The notes beneath the pieces were generated by a model. It saw nothing but the letters and a program-made list of their open reading frames with translations. It was not told the DNA's origin and ran no database searches. Shown in pieces: positions 32,005 through 43,598 of a stretch of 64,000 bases of DNA. Each line of letters begins with the position of its first letter. The stretch's first letter is position 1. This DNA comes from Didymella arachidicola. Taxonomy: Eukaryota; Ascomycota; Dothideomycetes; Pleosporales; Didymellaceae. The translations under genes and the position numbers were made by a program. The DNA lies in the NCBI GenBank assembly GCA_016630955.3, contig CM049995.1, forward strand, positions 930,001 through 994,000. Direction: 5' to 3'.

Positions 32005-32523
32005 AGCTGTAGGCAGCTGTTTTCCTCTGCGGCATCACTATACCCAGTGTCATCTTGATCCTGTACAATGCCTGATTTCTTGAAGTATTGCTCATCAAGG
32101 CAGTACCTGTCTTCTGATGCACTCAGGAGCTGCCTGTAATATAGCCTTGGTTCCATGAGCGAACTATGCAACACTGTAGTCCTCATGATTGTCCGTTCAT
32201 CTGGCCCATTGTTGCGAAGCCTGCTCGCGCTGTTGGTGGGGGTGAATAACGAAGGCACGTGCTCTGGCGGCTGCTGGCGCTGCCCAGGTGGAGACACGGA
32301 CTTCGAAATATGAGCTCCCCACTTCGGCCGACGTAATACTCTACGACTACAAACAGTCACTTCCACCTTGTATTGTTTTCGAGGCGCAATGATTTGCTGT
32401 TGATCTTGCATTCCCTCCTCGTTCAACGTCACATCCTCTCCCATCGTCGCCAACCGGCCGGTTTGAAATCGAATCAGACGTTCTCGTAACCTGCCCACAT
32501 CACCCTCACAACACCCCACCGCC
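32005..32523. other. intergenic, promoter of NAT1
   Basis: 519 bp between the Fpg stop and the NAT1 start. A long minus-strand open frame (31710-32576) crosses it but is antisense to the low-complexity Fpg tail and is not believed. The NAT1 promoter must lie here. Confidence 0.5.
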
Positions 32524-35122
32524 ATGCCGCAGCCATTGCCAAGCAAGGAGCAGACGCTCTTTCGCTCTGTCGTCAAATACTATGAGGGCAAGCAATATAA
32601 GAAGGGTGCGTCGACATTCAACAGCACCAGCATGCACTGCTGACCCCGCCAGGCCTCAAGGCCGCCGACCAGATTCTGAGGAAGAACCCAAACCACGGCG
32701 ATACACAAGCCATGAAGGCGCTTATTCTCAACTCGCAAGGGCACGGCGAGGAGGCCTTCACACTCTGCAAGGCTGCGCTCAAGAACGATATGAAATCGCA
32801 CATCTGCTGGCACGTTTACGGTCTGCTATGGCGATCAGTCAAGAACTACGAAGAAGCAATCAAGGCATACAAGTTCGCGCTGCGAATAGAACCCGGGTCG
32901 CTGAACATTCTGCGCGACCTCGCCCTTCTTCAATGCCAAATCCGCGATTACGAAGGATACATTGAGAGCAGGCGGAAGATGATGCAGGAGCGTCCTCAAT
33001 TGCGCCAGAACTGGACTGCCTTGGCTGTAGCTTTTCATTTGGCAGGTAACCTGACTGAGGCAGAGAACATTCTGAAGACCTACGAGGAGACGCTGAAACA
33101 GACACCGCCGCATGGCGACATTGAACACTCCGAAGCCGTTCTCTACAAGAATACAATCATTGCAGAGCAGGGCGACACTGAGCGCGCGCTGAAGCACCTG
33201 GATGAGGTCATCAAGAGCAATCTGGACCGCACATCTGCGTATGAGCTGCGCGCAAAGTACCTGCTGGACCTTGGACGCAACGAGGAGGCTGAGCAGGCCT
33301 ACCGCAAATTGTTAGAAAGGAACAGCGAGTACCGTGCCTACTTCGATGGGCTCGAGAAGGCGCTTGGACTTAGGCGCGATAACAAGGCAGACATCGAGAA
33401 GCTGGCCGAGCTGTACCAATCGTACGCTGAGAAGAACAATCGCAACGATGCGAGCAGGCGCGTGCCTCTGAAGTTCTTATCCGACGATGCCTTCAAGACT
33501 GCAGCCGACTCGTATCTCCGCTGGAAGCTGAACAAGGGCGTTCCATCGACTTTCCCCAATATTAAGTCACTGTATGCCGATACTGAGAAGAAGGCTATCA
33601 TTGAGAAGCTGGTTCTTGGATACGAGACGGAGAAGCAGGCGAACGGCTCTGCCAAAGAGGAGACAAATGGCGGCAGTTCTGATCGTTTCGAGCAGTCTGT
33701 ACTCTACTTCCTGGCGCAGCACTACAACTACATTCTGAGCCGGGACCTGGAGAAGGCCAACGAGTACATCGATCGACTTATCGAACTAGATCCCAAATCC
33801 GTTGACTACCACCAGACGAAGGCGCGCATTCAGAAGCACGCTGGTGATGTAAAAACGGCCGCCGAGACCATTAACCACGCACGCGAGCTCGACGAGCGCG
33901 ACCGCTACATCAACACAAAGTGCGCCAAGTACCAGCTTCGTGCCAACGAGAACGAGAAGGCATTGGCAACAATGAGCAAATTTACAAGGAACGAGGCAGT
34001 TGGCGGTCCCCTTGGTGACCTGCACGATATGCAGTGCATGTGGTACCTGCTTGAGGATGGAGAGGCGTGGGCACGCCAGCAGAATTATGGCTTGGCTCTG
34101 AAGCGGTTCACTGCGATCGCAGACATCTTTGATGTTTGGCACGAGGACCAGTTTGACTTCCACAGTTTCTCATTACGGAAGGGGCAGATCCGCGCGTACA
34201 TCGACATGGTCAGATGGGAGGACCACCTCCGTGACCACCCCTTCTTCACACGAGCAGCCATCAATGCGGTCAAGATCTACCTCAAGCTTGCAGATGACCC
34301 CAAGTTAGCAAATCCCAATGAAGTGGACTTCAGCAAGCTCGATCCTACAGAACGCAAGAAGGCCGAGAAGAAGGCGAAGAAAGAGCGCGAGAGGAAAGAG
34401 AAGGAGGAGGCAGACAGAAAAGCGGCTGCTGCCGCCAAAGCGACGGCCAAAGCAGATGATGAGGACAAGAAGAAGGAGGATACAGATCCCAAGGGCGAAA
34501 AGCTCCTACAGACTAAAGATCCGCTGGAGGCTACTCAGAGATTCTTGAAACCTATGCTTGAGCTTAGCACCAAGATTATCGAGGCGCAGAACGTTGGGTT
34601 CGAGGTCTATCTTAGGAGCCAGAAGTTATTGCTCGCTCTCAAGTGTCTGCAGGCTGCACGAGAGCTAAACCCTGAGGACCCCAAGGCGCATGAGCAGAGT
34701 GTGCGCTTCCGTCAAGCTCGTAAGCCATTCGTATACTGGTCGTAGAGTCGTACTAACTGGATGCAGTAAGCAAAATTTCAGACCTCCCAGCCGAGGTGTC
34801 TCAGGTCATCAAGGAGACTTTTACCTCTCCCGCTGCCGACACCGACCTGAAGGCTTACAATGACGAGTTCATCCAGAAGCACTCCGACAGTGCAACCCAC
34901 CTCCAAGCCGCATACAGCGCTCGTTATGCGCTCGATAACAGCACAAAGAGTCAGAATGAGACAGACCTTATCAAGACACTAGATCTGTCAACCATCACAT
35001 CTAAGCAGGCCCAGCAAGGTCTTGCGTTGCTGGCTGAGTGGAGGAGCGACGAGAAGATCCAGGAAGAGTACAGGAGTAAGGCCTCAAGCAAATGGAGCGA
35101 GGCCTCTGTGTTCAAGAAGTAG
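32524..35122 (+). CDS. NAT1: NatA N-terminal acetyltransferase auxiliary subunit (NAT1/NAA15)
   Basis: TPR-rich scaffold that anchors the catalytic subunit ARD1/NAA10 to ribosomes for acetylation of nascent chains. Three exons, 32524-32605, 32653-34719 and 34767-35122, give 834 residues, the usual family size. The start reads MPQPLPSKEQTLFRSVVKYY and continues across the first junction as KKGLKAADQILRKNPNHGDT. TPR helices run through most of the length (ALILNSQGHGEEAF, HVYGLLWRSVKNYEEAIKAY). FDFHSFSLRKGQIRAYIDMV is a family hallmark. A highly charged KKAEKKAKKERERKEKEE coiled stretch lies at about residues 590-650. The last intron has a perfect branch site TACTAAC (34751-34757) and joins RFRQA to LSKISDLPAEV. 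Confidence 0.95.
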
Positions 35123-35263
35123 AGCAAATATAAGCGCATGAGCTTTGCCGGCATTTGCAGGGCGCTGATGCCTTTCAGCATAGCGGTGTTGTAAAGGCGC
35201 GTCTGAACTGGAAAAGCATGCCTGCGGCATTTTGTTACATTAACTAAAGCATAAGCGCCAAGG

Positions 35264-37735
35264 ATGAAAATCACAGGAGAGCTGTTGAAGACATCCAGCT
35301 TTCACCTTCTGCAGGGGGAAATTTGTATTCACAAACTGATATGTGCGCAGACTGAGCTTGCGCAAGCAAGTAACGGCCCCCAAAAGTGTTCAACTAACCG
35401 CCGTTGTGGAGCTGTCGCCACCAGCCGCAGATGCATGCATGACCGGGCTGTGCTGGCATGGGTACCCACATCAGAGGCAATGACTTCTGAGGCACCCCGA
35501 GGTCGCTCCTGCATAATCCATCAGCCTGCCATGCAATCACAACGTGAATCCCACGATGCTAACAACGTTTTGCCTCAACAGCAGCAGCTGATATACCAGC
35601 GGCTGGACGCAAGCAGAGAAGAAATACGCCTCCTCATTTTACACCCACCGTCGAATGACGATGGTCGCTTACAATGCACACTTCAGCCTGTTGCTCTTTT
35701 ATCAGGAGGCGATCATGCTCTCGAGACACCGCCCTACGAGGCCTTATCCTATGTCTGGGGCAAGCCGGATTTCTCGCATCCAATCACTGTCAATGGCCAG
35801 GAGCTGAACATCACGCCAACCCTGGCAACGATACTATCTAGCCTCAGGCGCGACACAGATCGCAAATTATGGGTCGATGCCATATGCATCAATCAGGCCA
35901 ACTTTGCTGAGCGCGCGCATCAGGTTACAATCATGAAGAAGGTTTACACTTCTTGCCAGCGGGTCATTGCCTGGGTTGGACCGACACTTGGAACTGTTTG
36001 CAGGCGTAATGCGCATGAGACTGACTCTCCTGAAGATTGGCTAATAGTGGACAAAGCACAAGTCACCAGAGCCATACAAGTCATGGACGATATACTAGCA
36101 CATGATCCTCGAACGCTCAACTCGTTCAAGAGAGAGTTCTTGAAGAAATACGGCGACATTGAGCACACGTATGAAAACGGGTACACGAAGATGCTTCCAC
36201 CCCCAGAAAAGAATGAACTCCGTTTCCTCCTGCAAAAAATCCCATACTGGAGCCGAGTTTGGGTTGTACAAGAGCTATCATTCGCGCCACGAGTCACTCT
36301 GACATGCGAAACTGCAGAACTGGAGTGGGCGAGCATTTCGAATATATTAGTCAAGGAGCCGTACTTCGATGCCTTCCACACCCTGGATGACGGGAGGGCT
36401 GAGCGTGCCTACGATCCTGAAGAGGATATTCTAAACATGTTCACACAAGTTAAGATCATCGAAGATCAACGGAGAGCGATGCACGACCCTACCGCGGAGT
36501 CATTCCAGAATCTTTTGGATGTTCTAGCACGGTTTCGCGACAAGGAAGCCGCGGATCCTAGAGACAGGATCTACGGATTATTGGGGCTGGCAGATGGAGG
36601 TCACAGCATCGAGGTTGATTACGAGAAGCCACAAGAAGCGATATTCCAGGACGTCACTCTCAGTGTGATCAATGCGTCCGGGAATCTGGACATTATCTGC
36701 CAGAATCCGTTTGAGCGAAGAAACGGACCAAAGGCCCTGGAAGAGTCGGAGAACTTGAGGGATAGCCCGCGGGACCAAACGACGAGGCTGATGCCTTCTT
36801 GGGTGGCCGACTTCGGTCCCTCGCGAGAGAAACGACTCTCGATCCTATTCGCCCAACGCGACATTTTCAACGCTGGACCAAAGAGGATTGGCAAGCCTGT
36901 TGAGATCATCGGCAAGGTCAAGAACATATTGACCCTCGAAGGTAGCTTTGTCGGGCGGGTTGGAGCCATAGAAGACGACTGGGTAAGCTTGAATTGGCAG
37001 AATATGTTTCAGGACCGGTTCTACGACGATTCGTGTGGCGTTAGTCTTCGGGATAGGGACGGTGAATATTCAGCATGGCGGATTCTCCAAGGTCTAGGCG
37101 AGCAGCAAAGCTCATCTCCCACGAAGGCAGGTGAAAGCCCACCATCGGCCAGCGAAGACGAACCAAAGCGCCCGAATGATGTGGAGAGCTCTATACAAGC
37201 ATTCTGGCGCACAATGACCAAAGACTGCACAGCTCCACCAAGCATGCGCCGCCTGACAAAAGACGAGATAACAGAGCTCCACAACATCAACACTCGACGG
37301 ATCAAAGCGGGAGGTCCGCTTACAACGTGTTACGCAACAAAGGTATCAGACGAAATTCTCTATCGCTTCTACAACGAGACACCGTTTCACAGTCACCAGG
37401 TTACGTGGGAGCCGGAGCCCGAATGGGAAGAGGGGCAGACCAAGCTGTGGCTCAGGAAATTTCCATACCAAATCGGAGATTACAAGTTTACCACGACTTT
37501 GGATGGATTGTACATGCTCACTCGACGCCAAGCCCAAGAGGGCGACCTTGTGGCTGTACTCGATGGCGGCAAAGTACCTGTCATTCTGCGACGCGTCCAG
37601 TCTTTCGGTGACCAAGAGTGTGAGGAGCAGTATCATTTCGTGTGTGTAGCATATGTGCACGGACTTATGGACGGCGAGGTCGAGGAGGCAGTGAAGCGAG
37701 GTTGGGTTCAGAAGCGGAAGATCATGTTAGTGTGA
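35264..37735 (+). CDS. HET-domain (heterokaryon incompatibility) protein
   Basis: Single-exon frame of 823 residues from the first ATG. The HET domain begins YEALSYVWGKPDFSHPITVN (about residue 158), continues LWVDAICINQANFAERAHQV and VYTSCQRVIAWVG, and includes YWSRVWVVQELSFA, so all three HET motifs are intact. The remainder carries the conserved DPRDRIYGLLGLA (about 433) and a C-terminal domain with GDLVAVLDGGKVPVILR, as often seen in large HET proteins. HET proteins trigger death of fused cells when non-self alleles meet. Whether this one does so cannot be told. The first ~88 residues look unlike protein, so ATG 35480 (Met73) or 35531 (Met90) may be the true start. It lies 141 bp downstream of NAT1 on the same strand. 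Confidence 0.85.
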   Translation: MKITGELLKTSSFHLLQGEICIHKLICAQTELAQASNGPQKCSTNRRCGAVATSRRCMHDRAVLAWVPTSEAMTSEAPRGRSCIIHQPAMQSQRESHDANNVLPQQQQLIYQRLDASREEIRLLILHPPSNDDGRLQCTLQPVALLSGGDHALETPPYEALSYVWGKPDFSHPITVNGQELNITPTLATILSSLRRDTDRKLWVDAICINQANFAERAHQVTIMKKVYTSCQRVIAWVGPTLGTVCRRNAHETDSPEDWLIVDKAQVTRAIQVMDDILAHDPRTLNSFKREFLKKYGDIEHTYENGYTKMLPPPEKNELRFLLQKIPYWSRVWVVQELSFAPRVTLTCETAELEWASISNILVKEPYFDAFHTLDDGRAERAYDPEEDILNMFTQVKIIEDQRRAMHDPTAESFQNLLDVLARFRDKEAADPRDRIYGLLGLADGGHSIEVDYEKPQEAIFQDVTLSVINASGNLDIICQNPFERRNGPKALEESENLRDSPRDQTTRLMPSWVADFGPSREKRLSILFAQRDIFNAGPKRIGKPVEIIGKVKNILTLEGSFVGRVGAIEDDWVSLNWQNMFQDRFYDDSCGVSLRDRDGEYSAWRILQGLGEQQSSSPTKAGESPPSASEDEPKRPNDVESSIQAFWRTMTKDCTAPPSMRRLTKDEITELHNINTRRIKAGGPLTTCYATKVSDEILYRFYNETPFHSHQVTWEPEPEWEEGQTKLWLRKFPYQIGDYKFTTTLDGLYMLTRRQAQEGDLVAVLDGGKVPVILRRVQSFGDQECEEQYHFVCVAYVHGLMDGEVEEAVKRGWVQKRKIMLV

Positions 37736-38445
37736 GCGTAGGAGTACGTGAAGACCGAGAGTATGTAGTGAAGTAGTATGGGCGTTTTATTGAGCGACTA
37801 GTACAATGAGGCTCGGGAATTGTGAAGTAAAGACACATGTTCAAGGACAGGCAAGAAGTATAACCCAAAGCACTTGTGGCCGTGAGGCCTCCATCTTCTC
37901 TATCGATAGACATCATGAGGTCGCTTTGGGCAAAGAATGACAGAGCACGAACAAGGAGCGTGAGTATGAGTAAGAGGCAACTTAAAACCCTTCACAATAT
38001 CCAGAGAACAGGGTCGGCAAGAGTGTACATTAGAATAGCGTGAAAGTAAACGGCTCTTGGTCCACCTATAACCCATGCCCCTGTATCCTGTATCAGATTC
38101 CGTACTACATTCTCTCTCCGTCCGTAGCACATAGCAAGAAGTAAATAGCACGAAAATGCTGAACCAGACCGAAGTCTGGTCAGACAAGAAGAGAAGAAGG
38201 GAAGGGTATCGACAATTTCCGCCGCGAAGCGCTTGGAGTGGTTAACCTCCAATCCAAGTCTTAATCCGAAGACCAAAAGGTCGCTAATGCTACTACTGTT
38301 ATCTGAAATGATAATGATGCCGCGCTTAATGATAATGCTGACTGAATGGGTATGAGAGATTGTGCCGAAGATACAATAGTCGTGAGATCGTTTCAATGTG
38401 TTGATGCGAGGTTTAGATGTTGTTGACTCGGGAGAGAAGAGATAT
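37736..38445. other. convergent intergenic region, nothing recognised
   Basis: 710 bp between the convergent ends of the HET gene and the WD40 gene, with many stops on both strands. It probably holds the two 3' untranslated regions. Confidence 0.5.
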
Positions 38446-41400
38446 TTAGATCATGGGTGTAGCCTCAGGCTTGTAAACACCCGCCTGAAGTGTTTCTGGC
38501 GGCATGTTGGCGCGGATCTCCTTGGGATGCTTATAGAAGGACTGGTCGTCGCTGGGAGGGATGACCTGCTCCCATGGCTGGATCGGAGGCGGGGGTGGTG
38601 GCATGTTGTTGAAATACGAGTCGATGTTGTTGCCCTCTCCAGGCGAGCGAGTATTCGCATTGCGAGGATATGAGTAGTCTGTAACACTTTCGTACGGAGC
38701 ACCGCTATCAGTGCGTAGAGCTGGCGGAGACCTGTGACCTGATCTACTGGTGCTGCGCATACGATCGGTGACACGTCTGAACGTTGAGCCAAGATTCTCG
38801 CTCACGCTACCGCGACCTCGGCGATGAGTGTAGGGCGAAGCAGCACCAGGGGTGTGGGTTGGAGAGACACGCTGTGGTTGCTCATCGACTCCAACGTTCA
38901 CGATACTGATGTTCGTAGGGGTATTGCTGGCGCCGAGAGCGAACATCGGCGGTGGCGGCGGCGGTGGTGGAGGTGGTGGTGGAGCACCCAGGTGCTGAAG
39001 CTGAGATAGCACGGGTGGAGCAACATCTTCTTCTTCGATGATGATGACTTGGGTCTCGTTGGCACCGTCAATGCTGTTCCTGAACGAAGGAGCGCTAACG
39101 CGCTTGAAGTTCGAAGGCGGCAAGATCTCGGGTGGCGAGTTCACGCGTGTTTGTCCACGAGAGCCGCTTAGAGATGGACGCCTTCCCACACCGCCAAACG
39201 CGTTGGGCAAAAGGATTTCCTGCGGGGGCGCTGATGCCGAACGTGGAAGGTTCGTAGGCTGACCGAATGTGGTTGATGGTAAGAACGTTGTCGCGGGCAG
39301 CAGAGGACCGATATCATCCTCCTTTTCCTCTTGTGCAAACTGCGAGTAGATTCCTTGAGGAATGACAGGCACGTCAGGGATATCCTCTGCTTCTGGCTCA
39401 GCAGACATATACCTTGGGTGCCTCATAGCACGAGGATTGGCGGGAAGGCCAATAGGTACAGAAGGGGTTGATGTTCCCTTAGCCAAAAATCTGTTGACGG
39501 GCTTATTAATAGGGTCTGCTGTCTGACTTCGCTGGATTGGATCGTGGTACGTTGACATAGAACCCAGCATATCGTCGGTGTTTGAGCGTCCGCCAGACAA
39601 TGGCCGGAATCTGAACTCTTCAGGATGAGGAATAGAGGGCGCGGAAGGGCGTCGAGCCAATGACAGTCGACGGGCTTCCAGCTCCTTGGCTGCGAGCTCC
39701 TTCCTGGTCCGAGTGAGGGGGCGCGATCGAGTTGCACCTTGAAGACTGGAGGAGATCGAGTCAGGCGAACCGGTGCGTACATGGTTGCGGTTCAGGCTGA
39801 GACCGCGAGCAGCAGGGGTAGGTCTCCTGCCGATCGAGCGGTCTCGAGGTGCGCGACTGGTACTGCGCTGACGTGGACGGGCCGAACTCGTATCTGTGCT
39901 GCTACCTCCGAAGTCTTCAGCCCTCATTGATTGAGGAGACTCAGGAGAGCGGTCACCACGCATACCACTGCGACCCCGATCGGCGGTAGGACGACGGCTA
40001 CCAGCCCGGCTAGTACCTCTGCTGCGAGTGCGCACAGCACCTTCAGGCGACTCGGGTCGCTGGGCAGTCCGAGATGAAGCCCTGGTCTTGCTTGTGCCAT
40101 ATCGAGCACGGCTGCGTGCCCTTCGAGTGCTTGCGACTGACTCCGTTGCAACAGGAGAAGTAAGCTCTCTGTAGTAGCGTTCATCATCGAACGCTTCTGT
40201 GCTGTTCGAAGCCTCCCTGTTGCTTGTTGCGCCAGAATCTTCATGTGACATCGGCACAGGCGACGATGGCGAGCGCTTGGCGGGACGGATGTAGCGGATA
40301 TCAGGTCGTCCTGGACCTTGAGATTCTTCACGGGTGCGACTGCGTGCCCTGGCTGTACGGGAGGCAGGTCTTTCCTCAAACGTAGGGTCGGCGCCCCGGG
40401 CGAAGTGGTTGGCTTCATCGAGGCTGCTGATGAACTGATCGATGCTACGTGCCTTGGCACTCTTCAGGCTTGCACCAGTCAATGGTGGGCTCAGGTTGTT
40501 CGTGTAGTGCGTGTCTGGGCCTGCCGCCACGACAGTTGTGTCCATGGCCAAATGCAGGTCTCTCTGGTTTCGGGTACGGGAACTGGTACGGGAGACTGTC
40601 TTCCTTTCCTTGTAGGCATCAAATACTCCAACTGCGGGTGAAGGAAGATGGTCATCCGCTTTCACAGGAGCGAACGTAGCGGCTGAGAGCATAAGGTCAC
40701 TTGTGTTACCGCCTGAAGTAGCTCGTCGAGTCGAGAATGGGAGAGTTTCAGCCTCACGACCGGCATTGTCCACAGCAGTTCTCGGCTTTGAGTGTTCTCG
40801 CTGTCCTCGATCAGGAATGGCAAGAGATGCAAGACTGCCGTTGGTTGTTGTAGAACGGCCAGCATCAGATCGTGATGGCATTCGCTTCCTTGAACCGTAC
40901 GCTCCTGGGGTTGCAGTTCGCGCAGAGGAGGGCTCCAGGGATCGGTCTCGAGTACTGCTGCGACCGATCCAGCCATGCCTACCGACAGCTGGAGTCGTTG
41001 CGGAATCTGCAATGGGCGTGGTACCAGCAACCATCGGCGTGCGGTCATCGTCTTCCCCACGGACGATTTGCCTGGGTTGTGGCCCTCGGGAAAAGTCGGT
41101 GACCAGCTTGAGAGAAGCCATGCGAGCGGCGATTCTGCTGCTTCCTACGCTGGGAGGTGACAGTGGTGGACTGAGCTGTGAGCCTAATAGAGCCTGCTTT
41201 TGTGCCGAGAAAACAGCATCTTGAGCACGCGGTGAGAACCATGGCTCAGTGGTTTCCAGACCCATGCAGGAGAAACACCTGACTGCAAGCTCGGCCTTAC
41301 CTTTTGCGACTGCAGCCTCTCCCCACTTACGAACCAGGAAGGACTGTCTCTGCCAATCTGTTGGGAACATCAAGCAAGTCAGTAGCACAGCCTCCATGTA

Positions 41401-43598
41401 GTGCTTTTGCGAAACGTAGACCTCGATGGCATCGTTCTGTTCGCCCAGCCCAAGAAGAATGGCGACCGCGGGATGAATATCCCCCTTCTCGAGCAGTCGT
41501 TGGACAAACGCCTCGCCGACCTTCTTCTGTGATCCTTGGCCCATGTTACTCAGAGCGAGCAACATCCAGTCAGAAGATGTCATGGACTCAGATCCTACCA
41601 TGGAGGCCATGAAATCAGCTCCAAGATCACCAAGCCACTTGGAAAGCAAGACAGCTGCAGCCGACCCTGCTGGATGACGGGCAAGCTCGTCACGAATGAG
41701 TTCGTCGATATCGTTCTCCCATCCGAACACCACTTTTAGTAGGTTGTTCCTCAGATCATTTGACGTGCGTTCAGGACCAAGCACTGTGGGACGGAACGGT
41801 ACATCGTCCAGTCTCGCCTTGGTGAATGGAAACAGATCCATCTTCTGGGTCTTCTTCGACTCATCTGGGCTGCGCATCACCTCTTTGCGGAGGGCTGAAG
41901 AACCATAGCGAGAAGCTCCAGCTGAGGTACCCGAGCGAATGGACATGCTTGCCTGCGATGCGCCTGCCGCATAAGATGACTCTCCAGATGAAAAGATTGT
42001 GCCGGATGTACCTGAGCCGCCGGAAGCGCCGGACATTGTACTCCGTGATGAGCGAGCAGTGCCCCATGATGGTCTATCATACCGGTATCGAGGTTGGCGA
42101 CCGCTGCCGCCCGAAGACCGCGAGCTTTGCGAAGCGCGGCTGGACACCGGGCTTAACGGGCCAACGCGGTCTCGACGCTCTTCCTCTAGCTCCACCAATT
42201 CATTTGCGATTTTCTGCAGTGGAGACATGACAGCATCCTCGTCCTCGCTGACTTCTGAGGCGAGCAACATCTGCGGTGCGGACTTGATCGGGTGCGCTGT
42301 ACTGGGATGCGCGGTCATTGGCTCTTCCTCCAACTGCAGCGGCAATTGCCTTTGCTCGTCTAGTGAAACCGGTGGCGATGGAGGTGTGTTGGCGGGTGCA
42401 TGCTGAACGTTCGCAACCATCATTGGCTGACCACTGGGATTGAGGTCGTATTGCTGAATGCTATAGTTGTGACCAATTGTGAACAGAGTCGCAGTGGCAC
42501 CATAGCTGCAGATTGCTGCAACGTCTTGGGTCGTAGGGACTGTTTCGTAAGACACCCTCTTCGTGCGAACGTCCCATGCGCAGGTTTGCCTAGTGTGAAC
42601 ATCAGCACCGGATGTTGTGCTTCAGGCTCCAGGTGGTACATACCCCTCGGTGTACTGTATGATTCGCCCGTTCTTTGACCAGGAGAACCAGCAAGGGCCG
42701 GGCTCTCTCTGATCTGACTTGTTAAGTACACGGATTACACAGGGTGCATCACCGCCTTGTGAGCTTTTAGGGACACTCCACACTCGAAGGTCACCATCTG
42801 ATGCTTGTGCAGCTAGCATTTCTGACTTCTGCTTTGAAGAAGATCCATGCCAGGATAGCCCCGCAATGGGGGAGGGGACTCGGGGAGTTGCGAGAGTGTG
42901 CAGAATTGTGAATGAGGGCTGCAGTGTTGCAATAAGAATTGAGCCATTGTGGTAGCTGCGCGCCATTAGCAGACTCCGTGCAATCTGTTACCACTAAACG
43001 TACCCAATTGCGAACGTGCGACAGTCCGAAGCTGGTGCGAGCGCAGTAATTGGATCGAAGATTGTTCTTGCTGAGAGGTGCTCGGAGGTGGAGGGTTCGA
43101 ACAGAATGATGTTGCCCTGCGCATTGCCTGTTGCATTATCAGCTCAAGTTTGGGCACCCACGAACTGTCGCCTTGGTACTCACCAAATGCGACGTTCCCG
43201 TTCCTCATCCACGTCGCCACTCTTATCTGCTCATACGATGCGAATCGCGCGACCTCATCTCCCGTCATCAGATCCCATACTATCGCTGTCGAACCTGTGT
43301 CGTAGCTCAGAACTAAGCGCCCAGCTCCGCGCTCGCTGACGTTGTCTGTTGAGATCCACGAAACATCTTCCCTATGTCTCTCAAACCGCCTCTCTATCGC
43401 TAAGGTGTCATGGTGGAGGCAGTAAATTACGTTCTGCTGCGCATAGAGCAGGAATGACCCGGTGGCGGCGCATGGCTGGAAAGCAAATTCGTCGTTCTGT
43501 GGGGTGATGCTCGGCGTGGGTATCTGGAACTTGACGTCTGATCGGATTGAGGAGCCCTTTGCCGAGTTTGAACGCTGGCGGGCATGGCCTACGGACAT
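38446..43598 (-). CDS. large WD40-repeat scaffold with Ser/Arg-rich and poly-Pro regions
   Basis: Four exons, 43184-43598, 43004-43127, 42644-42955 and 38446-42589, give 1664 residues with matching phases. Residues ~20-335 form a WD40-like beta-propeller (GSTAIVWDLMTGDEVARFAS, GDLRVWSV, CAWDVRTKRVSYET). A Ser/Gly/Arg-rich linker comes next. An all-helical, TPR-like domain then covers ~535-765 (LGLGEQNDAIEVYVSQKHYM, RCFSCMGLETTEPWFSPRAQ). The rest is a very long Ser/Arg/Pro-rich disordered tail with many RSR/SRTR elements and a run of 12 prolines near residue 1485. Propeller plus helical array resembles Gemin5-like or coat-type scaffolds in layout only; I do not recognise a named orthologue. 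A frame abutting the start at 43626-44132 was not accepted. Confidence 0.8.

Noticed and set aside
31710..32576. 288-residue minus-strand open frame over the Fpg tail
   Set aside because: Its long Ser runs are the antisense of the Lys/Glu-rich Fpg tail, and the part beyond the tail has no domain.
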